Positions 1-6,734 of a stretch of DNA of 13,011 nt are shown piece after piece. The notes below the pieces were generated by a model. That model had not been told where the DNA came from and searched no databases. It was given only the letters and a program-made list of their open reading frames with translations. Each line of letters begins with the position of its first letter. Position 1 is the stretch's first letter. Source of the stretch: Kordiimonadaceae bacterium (GTDB taxonomy: Bacteria; Pseudomonadota; Alphaproteobacteria; Sphingomonadales; Emcibacteraceae); contig JABIPV010000041.1 of NCBI GenBank assembly GCA_018699075.1, forward strand, positions 1 to 13,011, read 5' to 3'. The translations under genes and the position numbers were made by a program.

Positions 1-56
1 ATATGGATCAGGCCTGAGTGTTAACATTCTTAACTTAATAAATTAAGTAAGGACTA
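1..56. other. Spacer after atpE with an AT-rich inverted repeat
   Basis: This is the stretch between the end of atpE and whatever follows on the minus strand; in alphaproteobacteria that is usually the b/b' subunit genes of the ATP synthase. It holds one inverted repeat, ACTTAAT-AA-ATTAAGT (33-48), starting 8 bases after the atpE stop codon. As RNA it could form a short AT-only stem with a four-base loop. That is too weak and GC-poor for a standard terminator, and no T-run follows on the minus strand. No gene start is convincing here. Confidence 0.4.
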
Positions 57-314
57 TTAACCAAACAAGATAATAAAGGCGATAACCAAACCAAACAGGC
101 CAGTAGCTTCAGCAAGCGCAAAACCAAGCATAGCTTGACCAAACACTGGTCCAGCTGCTGATGGGTTGCGGATAGCCGCTGATACGTAGTTACCAAAAAT
201 CACGCCGATACCTACACCAGCCCCGATTAGAGCCGTACAAGCAAGACCAGCACCGATATAACGAGCTGCATTTACTTCAGCATCTGCAGCGATTTGTGCG
301 ATTTCCATTTCCAT
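57..314 (-). CDS. atpE: ATP synthase F0 subunit c
   Basis: This 85-residue hairpin protein forms the rotating c-ring of the inner-membrane F1F0 ATP synthase and carries protons across the membrane. Two hydrophobic helices (about 15-43 and 55-83) are joined by the polar loop R49-N50-P51. Helix 1 carries the packing glycines of GAGVGIG (31-37). Helix 2 carries the ion-binding carboxylate E69 in FALAEATGLF. The surroundings of E69 lack the Tyr and Gln features of sodium-type rings, so a proton ring is inferred. The first two codon pairs repeat (ATGGAAATGGAA), giving two possible starts. The first is chosen because AAAGGA lies 8 bases ahead of it. The gene follows atpB after 61 bases, so it is probably cotranscribed from the promoter upstream of atpI. 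Confidence 0.97.
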   Translation of the reverse strand: MEMEIAQIAADAEVNAARYIGAGLACTALIGAGVGIGVIFGNYVSAAIRNPSAAGPVFGQAMLGFALAEATGLFGLVIAFIILFG

Positions 315-375
315 TTTATTTTCCTTTAGTTCTGATAAGTTTTAATAATGTAATTAATATATACTCCACACACAC

Positions 376-1128
376 TTAGTGCATATGAAGAGCGTCGTTT
401 AAGTAAAGACAGGTAAGCATGGCAAAAACATATGCCTGCAAACATGCCACTAAAAGTTCAAGTCCCGTAAGCGCCACGATAAAAGCGAAAGGAAGAAATG
501 CGCTTGCAGCGAAGATGCCGCCTAGGGCACCTAGGCTTACAACAAATCCACCAAATACTTTTAGCATAGTGTGCCCAGCTACCATGTTGGCAAACAAACG
601 AACAGACAAGCTAATCGGGCGCGATAAGTAAGAGATAATTTCAATAGGCACCAAGATCAGTAATAAATACCAAGGAGCGCCTTCTGGCACAAAAAAACCA
701 AAAAACTTTAAACCATGTGTCATAAAGCCAATAATCGTAACGCCAATAAAAACAAAGAATGCCATGGCAAATGTAACGGCGATATGACTTGTAAAGGTAA
801 AGGCGTGGATCCAAGGAACCATTCCGATAAGGTTCGCCGCCAATACAAACATGAATAGTGAAAAGACGAATGGGAAATACTTGCGGCCTTCAGGACCTGC
901 GGCATCGCCCAGCATTTTCGCTATAAATTCGTAACACATTTCTACACTGGTTTGCCAACGCCCCGGTACAAGTGCCCTTTTGCGCATGCCCATTGTTACA
1001 AATAAAGCAATAACAATAAATGTCGCAACCATAGCTGCTGCAGAATTTGTAAAGGAGACATCATACCCAGCTATTTCAAGCGGAGCACCCCATGTTTTAA
1101 CGGTAAACTGTTCGAGCGGACTTGCCAC
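376..1128 (-). CDS. atpB: ATP synthase F0 subunit a
   Basis: This 250-residue inner-membrane subunit provides the two proton half-channels that load and unload the c-ring. The essential arginine is R177 in SVRLFANMVAGH. H186 stands where E. coli has E219, E224 where E. coli has H245, and Q231 matches E. coli Q252. This reciprocal His/Glu exchange is usual in alphaproteobacteria and mitochondria. About five to six hydrophobic helices are visible (roughly 30-48, 84-107, 115-137, 152-172, 188-222 and 223-246). The start is GTG: AGGGA lies 7 bases upstream, and the in-frame TAG that ends atpI sits 12 bases upstream, so no earlier start is possible. The 12-base gap to atpI points to one transcript and translational coupling. 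Confidence 0.97.
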   Translation of the reverse strand: MASPLEQFTVKTWGAPLEIAGYDVSFTNSAAAMVATFIVIALFVTMGMRKRALVPGRWQTSVEMCYEFIAKMLGDAAGPEGRKYFPFVFSLFMFVLAANLIGMVPWIHAFTFTSHIAVTFAMAFFVFIGVTIIGFMTHGLKFFGFFVPEGAPWYLLLILVPIEIISYLSRPISLSVRLFANMVAGHTMLKVFGGFVVSLGALGGIFAASAFLPFAFIVALTGLELLVACLQAYVFAMLTCLYLNDALHMH

Positions 1129-1140
1129 GTTTATATCCCT

Positions 1141-1482
1141 CTATCTCTTTTCATCATCTTCATCATCCGGCCGCTTCGGCACCAATTGCTTGGCAGCCCG
1201 CATAACATTCACAATTCCCGCTGCGGCTCCTAACATGACCATTATGATCATTAACCACGGCTTCGTATCAAATAGTTGGTCTAAATACCAACCAAACAGC
1301 ACACCTACCAGTAAACCGGCAACCAATTCTGCAACTAACCTTGTGGCAATGCCATAAGTTGTTGCTTCATTTAGTCCGCGGGCCTTTTTTGGTTCATTAG
1401 CCTCGCGAGCTGCACTGACACGGATGTTTAAATCATCCAAGTTTGCTTTCATTTCTTCCGACTTCTTATCGTCGTCAGCCAC
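1141..1482 (-). CDS. atpI: AtpI/AtpZ-family F0 accessory protein
   Basis: This 113-residue protein sits first in the F0 operon, the usual place for AtpI. Family members assist assembly or stability of the c-ring and have also been linked to magnesium or calcium transport; nothing here decides between these. An acidic/basic cytoplasmic N-terminus (1-43) is followed by two membrane helices (about 46-66 and 73-94), the first containing GLLVGVLFGWYLD. The C-terminal tail is strongly charged (DDEDDEKR). The start is GTG, with AAGGGAG 6 bases ahead of it. It is the first gene behind the promoter candidate at 1557-1585, so its leader would be about 68 bases. Family assignment is firm; exact role is not. 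Confidence 0.88.
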   Translation of the reverse strand: MADDDKKSEEMKANLDDLNIRVSAAREANEPKKARGLNEATTYGIATRLVAELVAGLLVGVLFGWYLDQLFDTKPWLMIIMVMLGAAAGIVNVMRAAKQLVPKRPDDEDDEKR

Positions 1483-1525
1483 GCTTAGCTCCCTTGTTAG
1501 AATGGAATATGAGAATCACTATAAA

Positions 1526-1547
1526 ACCCTTAAACCACACCCTTAAA
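1526..1547 (-). repeat. Tandem 9-bp direct repeat in the atp leader
   Basis: On the plus strand ACCCTTAAA occurs at 1526-1534 and again at 1539-1547, a 13-bp period. On the minus (transcribed) strand this reads TTTAAGGGT twice, beginning about three bases after the predicted transcription start. It could be an operator or a leader RNA element, or chance in AT-rich DNA. Each copy contains AAGGG, which resembles a ribosome-binding site but has no start codon at a useful distance. Confidence 0.45.
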
Positions 1548-1556
1548 ATTGAGTGC

Positions 1557-1585
1557 AACATAGTTTCAGACGTGTTTCCTGTCAA
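1557..1585 (-). promoter_or_regulatory. Sigma-70-type promoter of the atp operon
   Basis: Read on the minus strand, TTGACA (1585-1580) is an exact -35 box. It is followed by a 17-bp spacer and TATGTT (1562-1557), a four-of-six -10 box. Transcription would start near 1550, some 68 bases before the atpI GTG. The position, in the only sizeable gap between smc and the F0 genes, and the optimal spacing make this the best promoter candidate in the window. Confidence 0.65.
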
Positions 1586-1688
1586 GCATCAAAAAGCACT
1601 GAAAATTTAACCAGAACAACTTTTTTAACTTACTGAAAATAAAGACTTTTTTTGATAGGTATTTTTTTCGGCTTAAGACAAAAAAATA

Positions 1689-4600
1689 TTATGCATTCTC
1701 AAAGTGAGAATCCCCTATCCGATCACGTATTTTTTCCGCGCTTTCAAGATCAACGGATACCAATTGTGAAACCCCTCTTTCCGCCATTGTGACACCGAAT
1801 AATCTATGCATACGGCTCATACTAACCGCATTATGGGTCACAATAAGAAACCGCGTTGAGGTTTTTTTATTCATTTCATCAAGTAGATCGCAGAACCGCT
1901 CAACATTAGCGTCATCTAGTGGCGCATCAACCTCATCCAACACACATATAGGAGATGGGTTTGTCATAAAGACGGCAAATATAAGCGAAAGGGCTGTCAA
2001 TGCCTGCTCACCACCGCTGAGCAGCCCGAGGTTTTGCATCTTCTTACCTGGTGGGCTTGCCATAATTTCTAACCCTGCATCAAGCGGGTCATCTGATTCT
2101 GTTAGTTCAAGATACGCTTCGCCGCCGCCAAATAAAGATTGAAATAGATTTTTAAAGTGGGCATTCACTTCATCAAAAGCTTTTAACATCCGTGCGCGGC
2201 CTTCACGGTTAAGGTCTGAAATAGCCTTGTTTAATTTTGTGATCGCTTCTTCAAGTTCTTCACGCTCACCAACGGATGTAGAAAGTTGTGCGGAAATTTC
2301 TTCAAGTTCTGTTTCTGCACGTAAATTAACGGCACCTAATCTTTCGCGTTCAATTTTAAGGCGCTCTAACTTATGATGGGAAGCATCTTCATCAGGAAGA
2401 TCATCATTTTCACCAAGCTCCGTAAGGCCATAAAGTTCCGCCGGTTCACAATCAAATTCTTCATGAATGCGGCGAACCAGACTTTCTTTTTGCTCGCCAA
2501 ATTGTTCCAAATTTGTCTCAAGGCGAACTTTTTGTTCACGCGCATCACTAACGGTTTTTTGAACATCACGCATTTCACGTTCTTTTACGGATAAAGCTTC
2601 TTCGGCCTCTGCGAGTTTTACTTGGGCTGCTTTGCGATCGTCTTCGGCTTGATCAATCATGACATTAAGTTTACGGCGTTCAATGACAATTTCACCGGGC
2701 CTATTCTCAAGAGTGGTTAATTCGTTGAGGGTCTGATCGCGGCGCACTACAAGATTTTCCAAATGAGAATTAATATTTTTGACACGAGACTGCCAATTAT
2801 CATATTCAGTATTAATCTGGTCTAAACGATTAAGGCGCATTTCACTTTGATTATAGTGACTGTCATGAGCAATGCGGGCTTCGGAAAACTCATTACGTTT
2901 GCCTTCAACAATAACGCGATTTAGATTAATTTCATTTTCCAAATCTATAACCTCAGGCAATTTTTCCAAATTATCTATAGCGGCTCTATAGCGTGTATTT
3001 TGCTCTTCAATGTCTGTAATAATGTGGGCTAAGCGATCTTTTAGTGCGCTTTCTTCTGATTGATGACGGGCGGATAATTTTTCAGCTTCGGTAAGTTCGC
3101 GCCGTGCTTTAATGGCTTCATCATCCGCAGAACGCCAGGCATCACGGGCCGTATGACTTATCCCTTTAATGGTTGTTAATTCTTGTTCTAATTTTCTGTG
3201 AGCATCGCGGGCTTTATAAACTTCTTTTTCTTTGGCTGCGAATTCATCAATCAAATTTACAAGTCTATTTTTCTGTGCCAAGCGAATAGCGGCACCTGAG
3301 GGTGCTTCCGGTGACACACAAAGTCCGTCCCAACGCCACACACCTCCTGCCATGGTCACTAATCTTTGGCCCGGTTTTAAAGTTTTTAAAAGATCAAGCG
3401 CTTCTTGTTCAGTATCGACAACACCAATTTGGCTTAAACGACGCTTAAGTAGTGCCGGTGCCTTAACAAACTTATCAAGTGTATCAATGTTTTTTGGCAG
3501 TTCATTACCAGAAGCTAAAGGCGGCAGTTCGCGCCAATGAACCGGAGAAGATTGATCATCACTCGCGTCCAGATCACTATCAAGCGCGGCACCTAGGGCA
3601 GCTTCATATCCTTTGGTGACAGATAATTTCTCAAGAACAGGCACGCCCTCTTCATCATAATCAGCACTTAGCACTTCTTCCAGTGCTTCTTTTTCTGCCT
3701 TAAGTCTTGCCATTTTGCTTTCGCAAATTTGCAACTGGTTACGGGCTTCTTGTTCATTATGTAGTATAGATTGGCGTTTATCTTCTGCATCATTAAATTC
3801 AAGACGCATTTTGGTAATAAGTTGTTCGGCTTGCTTTAATTTCTTTTCTGCGCCGCTTAAGGACTGAGTGAAAAGATTATTATCTTCAAGAGTTGTTAGT
3901 CTTTCATCAATGGTAATCTTTTGATCTTCCAAAGCTTGAATTTGCTCTCTGCGTTCTTCAATTTCGCGAGAATAATTAAGGCGGTTCGCATTACGTTCAG
4001 CTTGTTGGCCCATTAATTCTTCAAGAACCAGTTCCGCTTCTAGAGTAAAGGCTTGTTTTTCTTGCAGAATTTTTTCTAGGCCTTCAATATTACCAGCCGT
4101 TCCAGCGATTTCATCTTCGATCAACTTCTTTTCAATTTCTAGTCGTTCGATGGTAGACGCACTGTCACCAATGCTTTCTTTTTCACGGATTTCATCTTGG
4201 GCAATTTGCTCAAGTAAAGCGGTTAGCTTATTTTGCGTTTCGACCACGCGTACTTCTTCACCGTCTAGCCCATCACGGGTGACTTTAATGCGGTGCAGTT
4301 TCGCAGACACTTCTGCTTCATTTTGACGAAGTTCAGGAAGTTTTGCCGCGAGTATGGCTTGTTCTTTACTTAACTTCGCAAGTTCCGTGGTGACTTGAGC
4401 CACAACAAGAGATATTTTGGTATCTTGCGCTGATGTTTCCCTGATGTTTTTTTGAATATTTTGCCATTCAATATATAGAAGTACTGATTGTAACTTTCGA
4501 ATTTCACGTGCAACATTTTTATAACGTGTCGCCTGGCGGGCTTGATTTTTTAAGCTACGAATTTGATCATTAAGACCTATTTCCACGTCACCCAAACGTT

Positions 4601-5174
4601 CCAAATTTTTATTAGCACTTCTAAGTTTGCTTTCCGCTTCTTTACGCCGTGAATGAAGACCACTAATCCCCGCGGCTTCTTCGAGCACCGCGCGGCGTTC
4701 TTTTGGTTTGGCACTAATCAGTGAACCGATACGACCTTGAGATACAAGTGAAGGAGAATGAGCCCCCGTTGAGGCATCCGCAAACATTAATTTAATGTCT
4801 TTGCCACGAATTTCTTTGCCATTCATCCGGTAGGCAGAACCACTATCGCGTTCTATGCGACGCGAAATTTCAAGATCTTTTTCATCATTAAAAGCGGTTG
4901 GCGCTGTGCGGTCTTCGTTATCAAGACTTAAAGTTACTTCCGCAAGGTTGCGGGCGGGGCGGGTTGATGTTCCGGCAAAGATCACATCATCCATACCGCT
5001 ACCGCGCATACTTTTGGCAGAATTTTCCCCCATTACCCAACGAAGTGCTTCGAGTAGATTTGATTTCCCACAACCATTAGGCCCCACGACTCCCGTAAGG
5101 CCTGGTTTAATAACCAGCTCTGTTGGGTCCACAAAGGATTTAAACCCAGATAGCCTTAGTCGTGTGAAATCCAA
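1689..5174 (-). CDS. smc: Chromosome segregation ATPase Smc
   Basis: This 1161-residue protein is the core of the bacterial Smc-ScpAB condensin, which folds and separates replicated chromosomes. The N-terminal head (about 1-165) has Walker A GPNGCGKSN (31-39), arginine finger R57 and Q-loop Q146. The C-terminal head has the signature LSGGEQ (1052-1057), Walker B VLDE with catalytic E1081, and switch H1114. Between them lie two long heptad-rich coiled-coil arms (about 170-500 and 640-990) around a hinge at about 505-630. The hinge has WRWDG and AAIRLAQKNRL but no GGSxTGG-type glycine motif. The start is TTG: the family's N-terminal FTRLRLSGFKSF follows at once, AAAGGG lies 5 bases upstream, and an in-frame TAA 12 bases upstream excludes earlier starts. 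It follows the dsbA-like gene by 26 bases, and the atp genes lie downstream. Confidence 0.98.
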   Translation of the reverse strand: MDFTRLRLSGFKSFVDPTELVIKPGLTGVVGPNGCGKSNLLEALRWVMGENSAKSMRGSGMDDVIFAGTSTRPARNLAEVTLSLDNEDRTAPTAFNDEKDLEISRRIERDSGSAYRMNGKEIRGKDIKLMFADASTGAHSPSLVSQGRIGSLISAKPKERRAVLEEAAGISGLHSRRKEAESKLRSANKNLERLGDVEIGLNDQIRSLKNQARQATRYKNVAREIRKLQSVLLYIEWQNIQKNIRETSAQDTKISLVVAQVTTELAKLSKEQAILAAKLPELRQNEAEVSAKLHRIKVTRDGLDGEEVRVVETQNKLTALLEQIAQDEIREKESIGDSASTIERLEIEKKLIEDEIAGTAGNIEGLEKILQEKQAFTLEAELVLEELMGQQAERNANRLNYSREIEERREQIQALEDQKITIDERLTTLEDNNLFTQSLSGAEKKLKQAEQLITKMRLEFNDAEDKRQSILHNEQEARNQLQICESKMARLKAEKEALEEVLSADYDEEGVPVLEKLSVTKGYEAALGAALDSDLDASDDQSSPVHWRELPPLASGNELPKNIDTLDKFVKAPALLKRRLSQIGVVDTEQEALDLLKTLKPGQRLVTMAGGVWRWDGLCVSPEAPSGAAIRLAQKNRLVNLIDEFAAKEKEVYKARDAHRKLEQELTTIKGISHTARDAWRSADDEAIKARRELTEAEKLSARHQSEESALKDRLAHIITDIEEQNTRYRAAIDNLEKLPEVIDLENEINLNRVIVEGKRNEFSEARIAHDSHYNQSEMRLNRLDQINTEYDNWQSRVKNINSHLENLVVRRDQTLNELTTLENRPGEIVIERRKLNVMIDQAEDDRKAAQVKLAEAEEALSVKEREMRDVQKTVSDAREQKVRLETNLEQFGEQKESLVRRIHEEFDCEPAELYGLTELGENDDLPDEDASHHKLERLKIERERLGAVNLRAETELEEISAQLSTSVGEREELEEAITKLNKAISDLNREGRARMLKAFDEVNAHFKNLFQSLFGGGEAYLELTESDDPLDAGLEIMASPPGKKMQNLGLLSGGEQALTALSLIFAVFMTNPSPICVLDEVDAPLDDANVERFCDLLDEMNKKTSTRFLIVTHNAVSMSRMHRLFGVTMAERGVSQLVSVDLESAEKIRDRIGDSHFENA

Positions 5175-5179
5175 TTTTA

Positions 5180-5185
5180 CCCTTT
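5180..5185 (-). promoter_or_regulatory. Ribosome-binding site fixing the smc TTG start
   Basis: AAAGGG on the minus strand lies 5 bases ahead of TTG at 5174-5172. With the in-frame TAA at 5189-5187 it leaves TTG as the only start that keeps the conserved N-terminus ahead of Walker A. Confidence 0.75.
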
Positions 5186-5200
5186 CTTAAATACTGCTTT

Positions 5201-5980
5201 TTAATTCAATTCAGCTTCAATTGCCTGTTCAACCGATGCATATGTATTTCCAGCTACTTTACCGTTTACAATAATGGTCGGTGTTGCATTAATTTTGTAT
5301 TTATCAATGCCATCTTGCTGTACCGCAAAGATATACTCGCCAATTGCTTCGTTACTAAAACAAGCGTCCATTTTTTTCTTATTCATTCCAACTTGACGCG
5401 CCAGCTTTTGAACTTCTGTCATGACGGTTTCAACAAACATCTGCCCTGCAGTTTGTTGATCATGGATGGCTGCTAGACGCTGATATTCACCGACATCATA
5501 CCATGAAGTCTGACGTGTGAATAATGCATCCATAAATGTAACATAGCGACTTTCAGGAACACAGCGCGTTAAGACAGTTGCCTGCGCATCAACACCGTTA
5601 AGCAGAAAACTACGCATGATAATTTTTACTTTTCCAGTATCAACATATTTTTCTTTAATCCGAGGTAACACTTGCGTATGGAATGTCGCACAATGGTTAC
5701 ATGTAAGCGATGCATATTCGATCATTTCTATCGGGGCATTTTTATCACCAATGACCATATCGTAGTCTAGGAAACCAGCTTCCGATACTGTTTGAGCAAC
5801 TTCCGTTACTTCAGCTACCGCTGTCGATTCAGCACTTGGCTCAGACACAGTCGCCGCTTGTTCTGTTATTTGTTCTTGAGCTGGTTCTTCGCCACATCCC
5901 CATAAAGAGAATGACATTACCCCGACTATTGCCGCTTTTAAAATTACAGCCATTTTTCGCTTATATAGTTGTTTAAACAT
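5201..5980 (-). CDS. DsbA-like thioredoxin-fold lipoprotein
   Basis: This 259-residue protein is a probable periplasmic, membrane-anchored thiol oxidoreductase of the DsbA/Com1 type. A basic N-terminus and hydrophobic segment (11-28) end in LWGC, a plausible lipobox with lipidated C29, although Trp at -2 is unusual. A Glu/Ala/Val-rich linker (about 30-68) leads to the thioredoxin domain. Its active site is C94-N-H-C97 after IEYASLT, with the cis-proline motif T233-P234. An alpha-helical insert holds a second cysteine pair (C140, C207), as reported for alphaproteobacterial DsbA proteins. The start is ATG, with AGG 7 bases ahead. It lies between the dciA-like gene (81 bases upstream) and smc (26 bases downstream), a conserved order. 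Disulfide oxidase activity is inferred; a reductase or isomerase role is not excluded. Confidence 0.9.
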   Translation of the reverse strand: MFKQLYKRKMAVILKAAIVGVMSFSLWGCGEEPAQEQITEQAATVSEPSAESTAVAEVTEVAQTVSEAGFLDYDMVIGDKNAPIEMIEYASLTCNHCATFHTQVLPRIKEKYVDTGKVKIIMRSFLLNGVDAQATVLTRCVPESRYVTFMDALFTRQTSWYDVGEYQRLAAIHDQQTAGQMFVETVMTEVQKLARQVGMNKKKMDACFSNEAIGEYIFAVQQDGIDKYKINATPTIIVNGKVAGNTYASVEQAIEAELN

Positions 5981-6005
5981 GTTTCACCTACAATATATAG
6001 TTATT

Positions 6006-6035
6006 AATATAAAAATTAAACTTCCGACAAATCAA
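6006..6035 (-). promoter_or_regulatory. Possible promoter upstream of the dsbA-like gene
   Basis: On the minus strand TTGATT (6035-6030, four of six) is followed by an 18-bp spacer and TATATT (6011-6006, five of six). Transcription would begin near 6000, about 20 bases before the ATG at 5980. The surroundings are AT-rich, so matches of this quality can arise by chance. Confidence 0.3.
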
Positions 6036-6061
6036 GTAAGAATGACAAAGAATTCAATCTT

Positions 6062-6646
6062 TTATGGTTTATTATTTTTATTTCGACTGGTACTACCCTG
6101 CCCTCGACGCGTAAAACGCTTTGTTTGCTTATCTTTCAGGGGTTTTTTCTTGCCTATTATTTCTGCGCCTACTTTATATAAACTTTCTCTGAGTTGGTCA
6201 TCTTTTATCTCTTTAAGCATTAAATTTAATTCATTTTTTTGAGAATCAGAGAGAATCGGCGGTTGATGTTTCATGGTTGGCGCTTTTTCTTCCACGGGGC
6301 CATGATGAAATATTAGTCGTTCTACTGCCTTAAAACCGTAATAAGAGTTTATGCGGTCAATCACTAGTGGTTCCAGATGTTGCATTTCTGGTGCAAAACT
6401 TCCCGCCACCCGAATATGAAGTACACCGGGTTTGGCTTCATTTTCGTTACTTTTTGGCATAACGAGCCGTTCGGGAAGACTTGAGCGCGAAAGAACAGGG
6501 CCAACAATTTCGCTCCAATGCAATAAAATATCGCTTTTAGCAAAGCCAAAACGAGCAAAGGCACGATTATTAATGCCCCGGGCAATGTCTGCAATCGCCG
6601 TGGTTTTGAAGGTCCTTTTATGTTTTTTATAGTCTTCTTTAGCCAT
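6062..6646 (-). CDS. DUF721 / DciA-like protein
   Basis: This protein of about 194 residues carries a DUF721 domain (roughly residues 35-117), recognisable from KSDILLHWSEIVGPVLS, RSSLPERL, a hydrophobic core GVLHIRVAGSFAPEMQ and INSYYGF. DciA proteins of this family load the replicative helicase DnaB in bacteria without DnaC. Alphaproteobacterial members carry a C-terminal extension like the one here: LRESLYKVG, then a Lys/Arg-rich tail likely to touch DNA or RNA. Helicase loading is inferred from the family. The ATG at 6646 is chosen because AAGGTG lies 6 bases ahead; a GTG at 6655, with AGG 5 bases ahead, would add three residues. It is transcribed divergently from mutY. Confidence 0.82.
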   Translation of the reverse strand: MAKEDYKKHKRTFKTTAIADIARGINNRAFARFGFAKSDILLHWSEIVGPVLSRSSLPERLVMPKSNENEAKPGVLHIRVAGSFAPEMQHLEPLVIDRINSYYGFKAVERLIFHHGPVEEKAPTMKHQPPILSDSQKNELNLMLKEIKDDQLRESLYKVGAEIIGKKKPLKDKQTKRFTRRGQGSTSRNKNNKP

Positions 6647-6652
6647 AGACGA

Positions 6653-6658
6653 CACCTT
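6653..6658 (-). promoter_or_regulatory. Ribosome-binding site choosing the dciA-like ATG start
   Basis: AAGGTG on the minus strand sits 6 bases ahead of ATG (6646-6644). It overlaps the competing GTG codon (6655-6653), which has only AGG (6663-6661) in front of it. The ATG is therefore the better-supported start. Confidence 0.55.
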
Positions 6659-6675
6659 AACCTGTTATGTTATTA

Positions 6676-6704
6676 TTGGATATAAAAATGCAATATTGTA
6701 TAGT
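6676..6704 (+). promoter_or_regulatory. Promoter candidate for the mutY gene group
   Basis: TTGGAT (6676-6681, three of six) is followed by a 17-bp spacer and TATAGT (6699-6704, five of six). Transcription would start near 6711, about 24 bases before the mutY ATG, and the ribosome-binding site AGGG follows at 6726-6729. The -35 box is weak. The divergent dciA-like gene must also have its promoter in this short gap, but no clear one was seen. Confidence 0.4.
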
Positions 6705-6734
6705 TCATATAAGAATCACTAACACAGGGTAAAT

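Larger units (their letters stand above)
1483..1688. other. smc-atpI intergenic region (206 bp)
   Basis: The half next to atpI holds its ribosome-binding site, the tandem repeat at 1526-1547 and the promoter at 1557-1585. The half next to smc is very AT-rich, with several A/T runs of six or seven (for example 1621-1626, 1647-1653 and 1680-1686). No GC-rich stem followed by a T-run can be drawn after the smc stop codon, so no intrinsic terminator is called. The 9-mer ACTGAAAAT also occurs twice (1598-1606 and 1632-1640). Confidence 0.5.

Noticed and set aside
1..27. Minus-strand ATG at 27-25 as the start of the next ATP synthase gene
   Set aside because: Only nine codons are visible, they do not resemble a b-subunit N-terminus, and no clear Shine-Dalgarno sequence precedes the ATG.
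57..314. Sodium-specific c-ring
   Set aside because: The residues around E69 (AEATGLF) lack the Ser/Tyr partners, and helix 1 lacks the Gln, that mark sodium-binding c subunits.
980..1357. Plus-strand open frame of 125 codons opposite atpB/atpI
   Set aside because: It is antisense to two well-recognised genes; its low-complexity Ser/Thr/Ala content is what reversed membrane-protein codons give.
1620..1688. Intrinsic terminator after smc
   Set aside because: The A/T runs suggested one, but no complementary GC-containing stem could be drawn; GTCTT occurs as a direct, not inverted, repeat.
3232..3540. Plus-strand open frame of 102 codons opposite the smc hinge
   Set aside because: Antisense to continuous smc coding sequence, with no start signal or recognisable motif.
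4855..5190. Plus-strand open frame of about 111 codons opposite the start of smc
   Set aside because: It lies wholly antisense to the conserved Walker A region of smc, has no ribosome-binding site and resembles no protein family I know.
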